64,000 nucleotides of DNA from a bacterium (GCA_016702305.1 JADJEH010000001.1:434001-498000), one strand, 5' to 3'; numbered from the stretch's first letter, positions 8,428 to 17,688 are shown. Notes: a model not told the origin generated them from the letters alone. Numbers and translations are program-made.

Positions 8428-9834
8428 TTGCAATACGTCGGTAAAGACATTGTTACGCGCGGCTCGCTGCTGCACCTCAATCGCGAGGTGGCGTGGCGCG
8501 AGTTGCGCTCGCGCGCTAAGCAGGGTATCCGCAAAGCGCAGAACGCGGGCATCCGCGTTGAAGAGAGCCGCGACCTGTCGCTCATGGCGCAGCTTTGGTA
8601 TGATCCCGAAACGCTCACGCCCGCGCTTGAGGCGGAGCAGCATCTCTATCTTGCCTATGTCGGCGAGGAATTGGTGGGCGGGATTATCGTCACGCCGGTC
8701 ACTCCGAACACACTGTTCTATCACTACGGCGGCACAAATGAAAAAGGGCGCGAGATAGAAGCGAACGCCTATTTGTTCTGGCATGTCGTGTGTGTGTTTG
8801 AGAACAGCGAGTTTCAGTACCTGGACGTCGGCGTCAGTTTCCGTAACGAGTTGCAGCACTACTTCCAGAAGTACTGCACGCAGCCCTACCCGATTCTGTT
8901 TCGCAGCCCGCCTGAAGAAGCCCGGCCCCGGATTCGCATTGAGCCGTTCGGCGGTGAGGATTTCGATGCGCCCGAAGAGCAGGTGATCGCGATTAACACC
9001 CAGCTCGCGGAGTTTCTCGAAGCCGAGTTCACATACATGCCGTCGTGGCCCTTTGCGCTGCAATCCGCGTTGCGCGCGGCGGATGTTGCAAAAGGCGCGC
9101 ACGTGGGAGTTTGGGCGGCGATTGGTGAAGCGTCCTACATTGAGCAGTTGCGCGAACTATTCGGCGATCAGTGGCAATTCAGTGCGCGTCCTGAGACATG
9201 CGCGGCCCGGATCGCCTGTCATCGGTGGGGCTACTATTGCCCCGAGGCCGAAGAGCTCAGTCTAAGACCTGAACCGCTGATTGAAGACTGCCGCGATGTG
9301 ATGCTCACGAATGATCATTCGCCGCGCTGCGGCGCCTTTGGGGCGTTCGCGGTGTTCGATTTCGCCCGATGGCTGCCGCTGCCGTTCGGCGCGGTGCTGG
9401 CCGGCGCGCACTTCGCGGACAAGCAAGTGTGGGATAAGTTTCATTGCCTTGACGTAACGAAACGCAATCGCGTGCGCGAAGGCCTGCAAGTGCATTGGCG
9501 GAGGCGCGGCGATGAACATTCACGGCGCACTGGCAACTTGAACGAACTCAAGCGGCTGTTCGGTCTGACAGGTATGCATGCCGCGCAGTCGGGGCAAATT
9601 GCACCGGCGTGCTATGTGTTCAGATCGGCCGAGCCGTATGGCGTGCGCGCGATTCATGAGCGCCTGCTGACGTTCGGCGTCGCGACGGAATGCGATGAAG
9701 CATCGTCATTGTTGGCCCTGCCATGTCACGCGCGACTCGGGAACGGCCAGTTGGAATATATGTTCGCCGCGATCCGCGGCATGATTAACCCGTGTTATAC
9801 ATTCGTGCGGCCCGATCCGGACAAGAAAGCCTAA
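8428..9834 (+). CDS. FemAB/GNAT-type acyltransferase fused to a degenerate DegT-like aminotransferase domain
   Basis: The 468-residue product starts at a TTG three bases after the beta-helix gene; no better start fits. Residues 1-165 resemble the FemAB/BioF2-like acetyltransferase domain: SRAKQGIRKAQNAGI, then the LVGGIIV strand and YHYGGTNE. Residues 185-465 follow the order of a DegT/EryC1 PLP-dependent aminotransferase (N-terminal large domain, the LPLPFGAVLAG loop near 316-326, C-terminal small domain with ACYVF). In active homologues the loop is SxRKxLPxPxGG with a PLP lysine; here the equivalent position is R314, so PLP Schiff-base chemistry is probably lost. The neighbouring active aminotransferase at 10780 keeps its lysine. 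A role in acylating an amino sugar made by the locus is inference. Confidence 0.62.
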   Translation: MQYVGKDIVTRGSLLHLNREVAWRELRSRAKQGIRKAQNAGIRVEESRDLSLMAQLWYDPETLTPALEAEQHLYLAYVGEELVGGIIVTPVTPNTLFYHYGGTNEKGREIEANAYLFWHVVCVFENSEFQYLDVGVSFRNELQHYFQKYCTQPYPILFRSPPEEARPRIRIEPFGGEDFDAPEEQVIAINTQLAEFLEAEFTYMPSWPFALQSALRAADVAKGAHVGVWAAIGEASYIEQLRELFGDQWQFSARPETCAARIACHRWGYYCPEAEELSLRPEPLIEDCRDVMLTNDHSPRCGAFGAFAVFDFARWLPLPFGAVLAGAHFADKQVWDKFHCLDVTKRNRVREGLQVHWRRRGDEHSRRTGNLNELKRLFGLTGMHAAQSGQIAPACYVFRSAEPYGVRAIHERLLTFGVATECDEASSLLALPCHARLGNGQLEYMFAAIRGMINPCYTFVRPDPDKKA

Positions 9835-9835
9835 C

Positions 9836-10783
9836 GTGAGTTCTCGCTATCTCATCACCGGCGGCGCCGGATTTATCGGTTCAAATCTCGTTGAAGAACT
9901 GCTGCGCCGCGGTCAGAACGTGCGTGTGTTTGATAACCTCGCGACTGGCAGGCGCTCGAATCTCAAAGAGTTTGAACACGATATCGAGTTCATTGAAGGC
10001 GATTTACGCGACGAGGCGGCGATCCGCGCCGCGACGCAAGGCTGTGAGTTTGTGCTCCATCAGGCCGCATTGGGCTCGGTACCGCGCTCAATTGACGATC
10101 CAATCACGACGAATGAAGTCAATATTCGCGGCACATTAAATGCTCTGATGGCGGCGCGCGACGCTGGCGTGCGGCGATTCGTCGCGGCGTCGAGTTCATC
10201 CGTCTACGGCAACACGCCTGTGCTGCCGAAAGTCGAAAGCATGACGATGCTGCCGCGTTCGCCGTATGCCGTAAGCAAGTTGGCGACGGAGAAATACTGT
10301 CAGGCGTTTCACGCGGTGTATGGGCTGGAAACGGTCGCACTGCGCTACTTCAATATCTTCGGGCCTCGGCAGGATCCGCAGTCACAGTACGCGGCCGTCG
10401 TTCCGCTGTTCATTACGCGCGCAATGGCGGGCGTGCCGCCCATCGTGCACGGTGACGGTTTGCAGTCGCGCGATTTCACATACGTGGAAAATGCCATCAG
10501 CGCAAATCTATTGGCTTGCGAAGCGCCCGCCGAGCAAGTGGCCGGCGAGTTCTTCAACGTCGCCTGCGGTGCGCGCTACTCGCTGCTCGATATATTGAAA
10601 GGCGTCGGGAAGGCGCTGGGAAAAGAGATCGCGCTTCAGCATGAGCCGACGCGGGCGGGAGACGTCCGCGACTCTCTGGCCGACATCAACAAGATACAAT
10701 CCGCCATGGGCTATCAGGTGCTTGTCCCCATGGAAGAAGGTTTACGACGCACCGTCGAATATTATTTACGGGTGGCCGCATGA
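9836..10783 (+). CDS. NAD-dependent nucleotide-sugar epimerase (UDP-GlcNAc 4-epimerase-like, WbpP/Gne type)
   Basis: The extended short-chain dehydrogenase product is 315 residues, starting at a GTG directly after the previous stop. The nucleotide-binding motif GGAGFIGS is at residues 9-16, DNLATG follows at about 33, and the catalytic YAVSK motif lies near 143. FGPRQDPQSQYAAVVPLF is typical of the UDP-N-acetylglucosamine 4-epimerase or UDP-GlcA/GlcNAcA epimerase branch. It overlaps the next gene by four bases (ATGA), so the two are translationally coupled. With the dehydrogenase at 4703 and aminotransferase at 10780 it fits UDP-amino-uronic sugar formation; substrate choice is inference. Confidence 0.82.
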   Translation: MSSRYLITGGAGFIGSNLVEELLRRGQNVRVFDNLATGRRSNLKEFEHDIEFIEGDLRDEAAIRAATQGCEFVLHQAALGSVPRSIDDPITTNEVNIRGTLNALMAARDAGVRRFVAASSSSVYGNTPVLPKVESMTMLPRSPYAVSKLATEKYCQAFHAVYGLETVALRYFNIFGPRQDPQSQYAAVVPLFITRAMAGVPPIVHGDGLQSRDFTYVENAISANLLACEAPAEQVAGEFFNVACGARYSLLDILKGVGKALGKEIALQHEPTRAGDVRDSLADINKIQSAMGYQVLVPMEEGLRRTVEYYLRVAA

Positions 10784-11883
10784 GTGTCGGCATGTTGAAT
10801 CTGCAAAAGCAGTTCAAACAAATCGGTTCGGAAGTTCTGGCCGATATACAGAATATTTTTGAAACACAGGCGTTTATTTTGGGCAGCCGCGGCAAGGCGC
10901 TGGAAGAAGCGATGGCCAAGTTGTCCGGTGTGAAGCACGGCATCGGCGTATCGTCCGGCACGGACGCGTTGCTGTTGTCGGTCATGGCGTTGAAACCCAA
11001 GCCCGGCGATGAAGTCATTACTACGCCGTACACGTTCTTCGCGACGGCAAGTTCAATTGTACGCGGCGGCGCGCGGGCGGTGTTCGTGGACGTTGATGAA
11101 AATACGTTTAACGCCCGCGCTGATTTGCTTGAAGCCGCAATAACGCCGCGGACGAGAGCGCTAATGCCTGTGCATCTGTTTGGTCAGATGGTGAACCCGG
11201 CGGCCTGGATGGCCGTGGCGAAGAAACACAACCTGTTGATCATCGAGGATGCCGCACAGGCCGTTGGGGCGCGCTACAACGATGTTGTTTCCGGCGGATT
11301 CGGTGATTTGAATTGCTTCTCGTTTTATCCGACCAAGAACCTCGGCGGTGCGGGAGACGGAGGCATGGTGCTGGCCAACGATGATGCGTTGGCGCACGAT
11401 GTTCGCATTAACCGTGTGCATGGCGGCAAGGATCGTTATTTCCATGATCAAATCGGCATCTGCGGGCGCTTAGATGAATTGCAAGCGGCGGTGCTGGTGA
11501 TCAAGTTCAAGCACCTCAACGAGTGGAATGAACGGCGCCGCGACTTGGCCCGGCAGTATAATGAGCAGTTGGCCGGTACGCCTGTGACCACGCCGGTCGA
11601 AGTGCCGGGCGCGTATCACACCTATCATCAGTATTGTCTGCGGGCGCCGCGCCGCGACGAGTTGATGGAGCACCTGAAAAGTAAGGGCATTGGCAGCATG
11701 ATCTACTACCCTGTGCCACTGCATTTGCAGAAGTGTTTTGATTTCCTCGGCTATAAAGCAGGCGATTTCCCGGTGGCCGAGCGGCTGGCCAAGGAGGCCG
11801 TTGCACTGCCGATGTCCGCGGAATTGACGAATGATGAAGTGGCGGAAGTCTGTGATGCGATCCGCGGTTTCTACGGCGCATAG
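10780..11883 (+). CDS. DegT/DnrJ/EryC1/StrS sugar aminotransferase (WbpE-like)
   Basis: This PLP-dependent enzyme transfers an amino group from glutamate to a keto-sugar nucleotide. The 367-residue product has the GIGVSSGTDALLLS phosphate-binding region near residue 48, the cofactor-stacking EDAAQAVGARY near 157 and the PLP lysine K186 in FYPTKNLGGAGDGG. The overall form, including DRYFHDQIGICGRLDELQAA, resembles WbpE/ArnB-like enzymes acting on UDP-linked 3- or 4-keto sugars. Its start ATG overlaps the epimerase stop by four bases. The sugar substrate is inferred from context only. Confidence 0.87.
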   Translation: MSVGMLNLQKQFKQIGSEVLADIQNIFETQAFILGSRGKALEEAMAKLSGVKHGIGVSSGTDALLLSVMALKPKPGDEVITTPYTFFATASSIVRGGARAVFVDVDENTFNARADLLEAAITPRTRALMPVHLFGQMVNPAAWMAVAKKHNLLIIEDAAQAVGARYNDVVSGGFGDLNCFSFYPTKNLGGAGDGGMVLANDDALAHDVRINRVHGGKDRYFHDQIGICGRLDELQAAVLVIKFKHLNEWNERRRDLARQYNEQLAGTPVTTPVEVPGAYHTYHQYCLRAPRRDELMEHLKSKGIGSMIYYPVPLHLQKCFDFLGYKAGDFPVAERLAKEAVALPMSAELTNDEVAEVCDAIRGFYGA

Positions 11884-11918
11884 ATCCGTCTTTTGATGAA
11901 CTGAATTAGCGAACCCGT

Positions 11919-13349
11919 ATGCCGAAGAGTATCGAACGAAATTTGTGGCTGCGCATTTTCCACCTGATGGTGGATTTGCTCATGACTGCCGCGTCGTTTG
12001 TTGTGGCTTTTGCGTTGCGTACGGAGATCCGCAAATTTTATTTCTTCGGCAGTGCGCAGTCCGTGCACAGCTACTACGAGGTCGGCTTCCTTGTGGTGCT
12101 CATCTGGTGGCTGCTGCTGGATTTACAGCGCGCTCACCACGATATGGTGCCGAGCAGCGTGTGGCATGATTTCAAGCTCTCGGCACGGACGGCCATTTTC
12201 GGCACGGTCTGCCTCTTTGCCGCAGCCTACGTTCTGCGTATTGAATTGCCGCCGCGTTCAACGATTACGTTGTTCGCGGTGACCAACGCCGCGCTCCTGA
12301 CGATCAATCGCGTCTTTTTCCGCAGCCTGCGTGAGCATATGCGCAGCGGCGGCGGAATGAGTAAACGGTTTCTCGTGATCGGCACGACGGAAAAAGCGCA
12401 GCGTTTCCTGACGACTATCGGCGAACATCCGTTGTGGGCTTTGTCGCTTGTCGGGTTTGTGGACACGGATCGCAAGGAAGCGGCGGCGATGCCCGCTGAA
12501 CTGCAATATCTTGGAACACCCGATGACCTCGCGAGCATTCTGCATACGCACACGATTGACGAAGTTGTGTTCGCAGTCCCGACGCGGCAAATCGCCGACT
12601 GCACGGACATGCTGGCCTTATGCGAGCAGGAGGGCGTGCGGGCCGTGATCCTGTCGAACTGGTTTTCAAGTCTCGTGGCCCATGTGTCCACAGACATCCA
12701 GTACGATCAGCCAGTTCTGATCTACACGTCGCTGCGGCACAAGGAGTGGCAGATTCTTGTCAAGCGGCTGTTCGATATCGGCTTCTCCGCGGGACTGCTG
12801 CTGGTGCTCGGGCCCATGCTTCTTCTGATCGCCTTTCTGATCAAGATTCACGATCGCGGACCGATTTTTTACCGCTGGAAGGTTGTGGGCTTCAACAAAG
12901 AGAAGTTTACAGGCTACAAATTCCGGACGATGGTTGTTGATGCGGACCGCTTGAAAGCGCAGCTTGAAGCGCAAAATGAGATGAAGGGCGCCGTCTTCAA
13001 GATTCGTAACGATCCGCGCATCACACCGATTGGCCGCCTGCTGCGCAAATTCAGTTTGGATGAGTTGCCGCAACTATGGAGCGTGCTCAAGGGCGATATG
13101 TCCATCGTCGGTCCGCGTCCGCCGCTCGAAACGGAGTTGCCGCGTTTTGACAGTTGGCATCGTCGCAAACTGTCGGTGAAGCCAGGCCTCACGTGTCTGT
13201 GGCAGATCTCAGGCCGCAGCAATATTACCGATTTTGACGAGTGGGTGAAGCTCGATTTGGCCTACATTGACAACTGGACCTTGTGGCTGGATTTCAAAAT
13301 CTTGATGAAGACCATTCCCGCCGTGCTGCTCGGGCGCGGCGCACATTAA
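11919..13349 (+). CDS. Undecaprenyl-phosphate sugar phosphotransferase (polyprenyl glycosylphosphotransferase, WcaJ/WbaP family)
   Basis: This enzyme starts a surface glycan by moving a sugar-1-phosphate from a UDP-sugar to undecaprenyl phosphate at the inner membrane. The 476-residue product has four N-terminal transmembrane segments (about 12-125), a Rossmann-like central domain (about 145-250) and a final membrane re-entrant helix (KRLFDIGFSAGLLLVLGP, near 280). The C-terminal bacterial sugar transferase domain shows KFRTM, SLDELPQLW and GDMSIVGPRPP and a closing GLTCLWQISGR block. Full length for the family. Substrate (glucose-, galactose- or HexNAc-1-P) cannot be read from sequence. Confidence 0.9.
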   Translation: MPKSIERNLWLRIFHLMVDLLMTAASFVVAFALRTEIRKFYFFGSAQSVHSYYEVGFLVVLIWWLLLDLQRAHHDMVPSSVWHDFKLSARTAIFGTVCLFAAAYVLRIELPPRSTITLFAVTNAALLTINRVFFRSLREHMRSGGGMSKRFLVIGTTEKAQRFLTTIGEHPLWALSLVGFVDTDRKEAAAMPAELQYLGTPDDLASILHTHTIDEVVFAVPTRQIADCTDMLALCEQEGVRAVILSNWFSSLVAHVSTDIQYDQPVLIYTSLRHKEWQILVKRLFDIGFSAGLLLVLGPMLLLIAFLIKIHDRGPIFYRWKVVGFNKEKFTGYKFRTMVVDADRLKAQLEAQNEMKGAVFKIRNDPRITPIGRLLRKFSLDELPQLWSVLKGDMSIVGPRPPLETELPRFDSWHRRKLSVKPGLTCLWQISGRSNITDFDEWVKLDLAYIDNWTLWLDFKILMKTIPAVLLGRGAH

Positions 13350-13362
13350 CAGGAAATCACTC

Positions 13363-14487
13363 TTGCGCGTTCTTGTCACCGGCGGCGCCGGTTTTATCGG
13401 ATCACATACGACGGATGAATTGCTGCGTCGCGGATACGATGTGACAATTCTTGACAGTCTCGAAAAGCCGGTGCACCTCAAGGGCAAACCGTCCTACATT
13501 CCCGCCAAAGTGCGTTTCATTGAAGGCGATGTTCGTGACCGCGCGAAAATGCTCGAAGCGCTGGAGGGCGTCGAGGCGGTCTATCACTTTGCCGCCTATC
13601 AAGACTACTTGCCGGATTTTTCGAAGTTCTTTCACGTGAACAGCGTCGGCACAGCGCTGATCTATGAATTGATTGTCGAGAAGAAGCTGCCGGTAAAGAA
13701 AGTCGTCGTGGCATCGTCACAAGCGGTGGCCGGCGAAGGACGCTACGCGGCCGCCGACGGGACTATCTACCATCCTGAACTGCGTCCGCTGCCGCAGCTT
13801 GATTCGGGACAGTGGGAGTTCCGCGATCCGCGCACGAATGCTGTGCTGAGTTGGCAGCCGACGCCGGAGACGGACGCCAAGCCGCTCAATCAATACGCGT
13901 TGTCGAAGTACTCGCAGGAGATGATGACGCTGGCTTTCGGCAAGCGTTACGACATCCCGTCCGTGGCTATGCGCTTCTCGATTGTGCAGGGTCCGCGCCA
14001 GAGCTTCTACAACAATTACTCGGGCGCGTGCCGTATTTTCTCACTGAGCTACTTTTTTAACCGCGCGCCGCTGATCTACGAAGACGGCGAACAGGTGCGC
14101 GACTTCGTGAATATTCACGACGTTGTGCAAGCGAACCTAAAGGTACTCGAAGATGATCGCGCCAACTATGAGATGTTTAACGTTGGCGGCGGCCGAGCCT
14201 ATACGGTTACAGAGTTTTGCGAAATAGTGGCCAAGGTGTTCGGCAAAGACGGGCTGGCGCCGCGCATTCCGGGACTCTACCGCTTTGGCGACACACGCCA
14301 CATCATATCTGACATATCAAAACTGAAGTCATTGGGTTGGTCGCCGACGCGCACCGCTGAAGATTCCGTGCGTGAATATCGCGGCTATCTTGAAGAGCAA
14401 ACTGACATTGACGACATCATGGATTTCGCCGAGCAGAAAATGCAGAGCTTGAACGTGGTGCGTCCGGCCAAGGGAGCAACGGCATAA
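13363..14487 (+). CDS. SDR nucleotide-sugar epimerase/dehydratase, dTDP-L-rhamnose 4-epimerase-like
   Basis: The 374-residue product starts at a TTG 14 bases after the glycosylphosphotransferase, directly before RVLVTGGAGFIGSH. It has the NAD motif GGAGFIGS, VYHFAAYQDYL, the SSQAV active-site strand and the YALSK catalytic pair (near residue 178). The insert between SSQAV and YALSK is long (about 60 residues), a trait of dTDP-L-rhamnose 4-epimerase-like enzymes, though the cysteine-rich insert of typical members is missing here. It overlaps the next epimerase by one base. Substrate uncertain. Confidence 0.75.
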   Translation: MRVLVTGGAGFIGSHTTDELLRRGYDVTILDSLEKPVHLKGKPSYIPAKVRFIEGDVRDRAKMLEALEGVEAVYHFAAYQDYLPDFSKFFHVNSVGTALIYELIVEKKLPVKKVVVASSQAVAGEGRYAAADGTIYHPELRPLPQLDSGQWEFRDPRTNAVLSWQPTPETDAKPLNQYALSKYSQEMMTLAFGKRYDIPSVAMRFSIVQGPRQSFYNNYSGACRIFSLSYFFNRAPLIYEDGEQVRDFVNIHDVVQANLKVLEDDRANYEMFNVGGGRAYTVTEFCEIVAKVFGKDGLAPRIPGLYRFGDTRHIISDISKLKSLGWSPTRTAEDSVREYRGYLEEQTDIDDIMDFAEQKMQSLNVVRPAKGATA

Positions 14488-15431
14488 TGCGTATTCTCGT
14501 TACGGGTGGAGCGGGGTTTGTCGGATCACATGTCGCGGACGGGTTTATCGCGGCGGGACATGAAGTTGCCGTGCTGGACAATTTGGCCACGGGATTCAGA
14601 CATAACATCCCCAAAGACGCGACGTTTTTCGAAGTGGATGTGCGCGACGCGGCCGCAATTGAGAAGATCTTCACGGCGTTCCGCCCCGACGTGATTGATC
14701 ATCACGCGGCGCAGATGGACGTACGCAAGTCCCTGCTGGATCCGGTGTTCGACGCCGAGTGCAATATCATTGGCTCGATTAACCTCATCGCCGCCGCCCA
14801 GCGGCACGGCGTCAAGAAGTTCATCTACATCTCGACCGGCGGCGCGGTCTACGGCGAGGCGCCGGTGCTGCCCGCTAACGAGCAGACGCCCGTTCATCCC
14901 GAGTGCGCGTATGGCATATCGAAACACACCGTAGAGCATTATCTTGAACTCTACCGGCTGCTCTACGGTCAGCGGTACACAGTCCTGCGCTATCCTAATG
15001 TGTTCGGACCGCGCCAGAATCCGCACGGCGAAGCCGGTGTCATAGCGATTTTCGCGGGGCTGATGCTGGATGGCAAAACGCCGACGATTTACGGTGACGG
15101 CGAGCAGTTGCGCGATTACGTTTATGTTTCGGACTGCGTGCGTGCCAATATTCTGGCCCTCGATGCTGGTGACGGAGAGATCATCAACATCGGTTCGGGA
15201 ATGGGAACATCGGTGAACACACTGTATAAGTACCTTGCTGAGTTTGCCGATTTCCCGAATGAGCCGATTTACGCCGCGGAGCGCACGGGCGAAATTCAGG
15301 CAATCTACCTCGATGCTACACGAGCCGGCGCGATCCTTAAGTGGAAGCAGGAAGTGACGCTGGCCGACGGATTGCGCAAGACGTTTGATTGGAATCGCGC
15401 GCAGCGCGAGCGGAGCACGGCGACGGCGTGA
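14487..15431 (+). CDS. NAD-dependent epimerase, UDP-glucose 4-epimerase-like (GalE family)
   Basis: The 314-residue product begins ILVTGGAGFVGSHVADGF. Other family marks are DNLATGF, HHAAQMDVRKS, the STGGAVYGE strand and the catalytic YGISK motif (near residue 150), followed by YPNVFGPRQNPHGEAG and the DYVYVSD segment. These fit the GalE-like branch common in polysaccharide loci of FCB bacteria and archaea. Its ATG overlaps the upstream stop by one base and its own TGA is overlapped by the next gene's GTG, so it lies inside a tightly coupled run. Confidence 0.82.
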   Translation: MRILVTGGAGFVGSHVADGFIAAGHEVAVLDNLATGFRHNIPKDATFFEVDVRDAAAIEKIFTAFRPDVIDHHAAQMDVRKSLLDPVFDAECNIIGSINLIAAAQRHGVKKFIYISTGGAVYGEAPVLPANEQTPVHPECAYGISKHTVEHYLELYRLLYGQRYTVLRYPNVFGPRQNPHGEAGVIAIFAGLMLDGKTPTIYGDGEQLRDYVYVSDCVRANILALDAGDGEIINIGSGMGTSVNTLYKYLAEFADFPNEPIYAAERTGEIQAIYLDATRAGAILKWKQEVTLADGLRKTFDWNRAQRERSTATA

Positions 15432-16123
15432 AAGCTCTTGTGCTGGCTGCGGGCATTGGCAGCCGTTTGGGTGATCTGACGCGGGACACGCCGAAGTGCT
15501 TGTTACCTGTAGCGGGGCGACCGTTGTTGGACTATTGGTGCGAGACGCTGGCACAGGCGGCGGTCACGGACGTGTATATCAACACGCATCATCACGCCGA
15601 TCAAGTACGCGAGTTCATCGGCACGCGTCCGCACGGCTTGCAGTTCGTGGAAGGCTATGAGAAGACGTTGCTGGGCAGCGCGGGAACTCTGCGCATGGCC
15701 CACAATTTTCTCTGCGAGGAGCAGAGTTTCTTCATTATCTATGCCGACAATTACGTCGAGTTGAATTTAGGCCGGCTGAAGGACTTTCATGACGCCAGCG
15801 GCCGACCGCCCTTGGCGCTGGTCGCTTATCCGACGGATCAGCCGCAGCGTTGCGGAATTCTCGAACTCGCCCCGGATGGCCGCGTGACTTCGTTTGAAGA
15901 AAAGCCCGCGCAGCCTCGGACAAACTTTGCCAATTCAGGTATTCACGTCGCGACGCCGGAGTTGTTTCGCTGGGTTCCCGAACTTGCGCCTTCGGATATC
16001 GGATTTCACGTGCTGCCGCGGCTGGTCGGCACAATGTATGGGTATGTAACGAACGAGTACATTCAAGACATCGGAACTCCTGATGCGTACGCGGCTGTCC
16101 GCGCGCGGCGGGAACGCAACTAA
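15428..16123 (+). CDS. hddC: Sugar-1-phosphate nucleotidyltransferase, probable D-glycero-alpha-D-manno-heptose-1-phosphate guanylyltransferase (HddC-like)
   Basis: The 231-residue product starts at GTG 15428, overlapping the preceding stop (GTGA); the frame is open upstream but the family begins at KALVLAAGIG. The nucleotide-binding signature LAAGIGSRLGDLTRDTPKCLLPV is at residues 5-27, the metal-binding YADNY near 109 and the FEEKP substrate loop near 156. Short length and immediate downstream HddA and GmhA genes identify it as the GDP-heptose pathway member rather than a general glucose-1-P or mannose-1-P transferase. The GTP preference is inferred from context. Confidence 0.75.
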   Translation: MKALVLAAGIGSRLGDLTRDTPKCLLPVAGRPLLDYWCETLAQAAVTDVYINTHHHADQVREFIGTRPHGLQFVEGYEKTLLGSAGTLRMAHNFLCEEQSFFIIYADNYVELNLGRLKDFHDASGRPPLALVAYPTDQPQRCGILELAPDGRVTSFEEKPAQPRTNFANSGIHVATPELFRWVPELAPSDIGFHVLPRLVGTMYGYVTNEYIQDIGTPDAYAAVRARRERN

Positions 16124-16126
16124 CGC

Positions 16127-17116
16127 ATGGTCATTACGCAGACACCCTTGCGGCTGAGCTTCGCCGGCGGCGGCAGTGATTTGGCCGATTACTATTTGCA
16201 CGGTGACGGGCAAGTTATCTCGACCGCGATTGACAAGTATATCTTTGTCATCATCAAGGAGCGTTTTGATAACAAGATTGTCCTGAATTACTCGCGCAAT
16301 GAAACCGTCGAAGACATTACCGAGATCAAGCACGAACTGATTCGCTCCGCGATGGAGATGACGGGGCTCGGACGAGGAGTGGAGATTTCCACGCTCGCCG
16401 ATATTCCGTCGGAAGGCAGCGGCCTTGGATCGTCGTCGTCGCTTGTTGTTGGTCTGCTCAATGCCATGTATTCGTATATCGGCGAGCAGGTGACAGCGGA
16501 GCGGTTGGCGCGGGAGGCGTGTGAGATTGAAATCAATCGCTGCGGCCGCCCGATCGGGAAACAAGATCAATACATCGCGGCGTTCGGCGGATTGCGGCGC
16601 TTCGTGTTTCACGCCAATGACACGGTCTCTGAACGACGCGTCGAATTGCCCGCACAGTCGCTGCGGCTGTTCGGGTCGTATCTGATGCTGTTCTTCACCA
16701 ACCGCACGCGTAAGTCTGCGGAGATTCTCACCGAACAGAAGTCGCAGACGACGTCCAAACGCGATGTGCTCGAAGCGATGATGCCGCTTGTTGACCAGAT
16801 CGAGAACGCCCTCGCGGCCCAGGAATTTGAGGAGGTCGGTCGCCTGCTGCACGTGGGTTGGGAGCTGAAGAAACGCATGGCCGCGAAAATATCCGACGGC
16901 GAGATAGATCACATGTACGAGCGCGCGCTGCGGGCCGGCGCTTTGGGCGGTAAGATCGCGGGTGCGGGCGGCGGCGGTTTCCTGTTACTCTACGTTCCGC
17001 CGTCACACCAGGAAGCCGTGCGGCATGCGCTTGGCGAACTCTACGAGTTGCCGTTCATGCCAGAGCGCGACGGCAGCAAGATCATTTTCAATATCAAGCG
17101 TTATCCGTTTAAATGA
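16127..17116 (+). CDS. hddA: D-glycero-alpha-D-manno-heptose-7-phosphate 1-kinase (GHMP kinase)
   Basis: This enzyme phosphorylates C1 of heptose-7-phosphate to give the 1,7-bisphosphate. The 329-residue product has the three GHMP kinase motifs: TPLRLSFAGGGSDL at residues 5-18, the ATP loop EGSGLGSSSSL at about 98-108, and the C-terminal GKIAGAGGGGFLLLY near 276-290. The GGGSDL and GKQDQYIAAFGG stretches are specific to the HddA branch. It sits between HddC and GmhA and overlaps GmhA by four bases. Confidence 0.88.
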   Translation: MVITQTPLRLSFAGGGSDLADYYLHGDGQVISTAIDKYIFVIIKERFDNKIVLNYSRNETVEDITEIKHELIRSAMEMTGLGRGVEISTLADIPSEGSGLGSSSSLVVGLLNAMYSYIGEQVTAERLAREACEIEINRCGRPIGKQDQYIAAFGGLRRFVFHANDTVSERRVELPAQSLRLFGSYLMLFFTNRTRKSAEILTEQKSQTTSKRDVLEAMMPLVDQIENALAAQEFEEVGRLLHVGWELKKRMAAKISDGEIDHMYERALRAGALGGKIAGAGGGGFLLLYVPPSHQEAVRHALGELYELPFMPERDGSKIIFNIKRYPFK

Positions 17117-17688
17117 TTCCTGACAAGTCTACCCATATTCGATCGTATTTCGATCGCCTTAGAGCCGTTCTGGACAGCGTCAATGTCGCCGACGTCGAAC
17201 GTCTGATCGCGATTTTCGAGGATGCGTACAATCGCGATGCCGCCGTCTACGTCTGCGGGAACGGCGGATCGTGGAGCACTGCGTCGCATTGGGTGTGCGA
17301 CTTTGCCAAGGGCGCCAGCTCGCCGGGCAAACGCCGCCTGCGGATGTTCGCGCCCGGCGATAATGTGCCGATGCTCACGGCGTACGGCAATGACGTCAGC
17401 TACAACGCGATTTTCGCCGAGCCCCTGCGCGCCTATGCGCGGCCCGGTGACGTCGTCATCTTGATTACCGCTTCGGGCAATTCACCGAACATACTTGAGG
17501 CCGCGACCGTCGCGCGCGAGATCGGCGCGACCATCGTTGGGTTGATCGGCTTCGGCGGCGGCAAACTCGCCGCGATGACCGACCATAACGTCGTCGTGGC
17601 ATCCCGCGAATACGGACCCGTCGAAGACCTGCATCTCATTTTGGATCACATCGTCAGTACCTTCCTAAAGGAATTCATCGCGCAATGA
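17113..17688 (+). CDS. gmhA: D-sedoheptulose-7-phosphate isomerase (SIS domain)
   Basis: GmhA converts sedoheptulose-7-phosphate to D-glycero-D-manno-heptose-7-phosphate, the first step of heptose activation. The 191-residue product is a single SIS domain with CGNGGSWSTASHW near residues 50-62, TAYGNDVSYNAIF near 93 and the ITASGNSPNI loop near 116-125. Length matches the family. It follows HddA with an ATGA overlap. The usual EL..R part after the first motif is replaced by DFAKG, so a related sugar-phosphate isomerase is possible, but the gene set favours GmhA. The bisphosphatase GmhB is not in the window. Confidence 0.82.
   Translation: MIPDKSTHIRSYFDRLRAVLDSVNVADVERLIAIFEDAYNRDAAVYVCGNGGSWSTASHWVCDFAKGASSPGKRRLRMFAPGDNVPMLTAYGNDVSYNAIFAEPLRAYARPGDVVILITASGNSPNILEAATVAREIGATIVGLIGFGGGKLAAMTDHNVVVASREYGPVEDLHLILDHIVSTFLKEFIAQ

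Noticed and set aside
13630..13645. Second parS-like sequence (TTTCACGTGAAC core) inside the epimerase gene at 13363
   Set aside because: It matches only 12 of 16 bases, lies in coding sequence and breaks the palindrome; likely chance.
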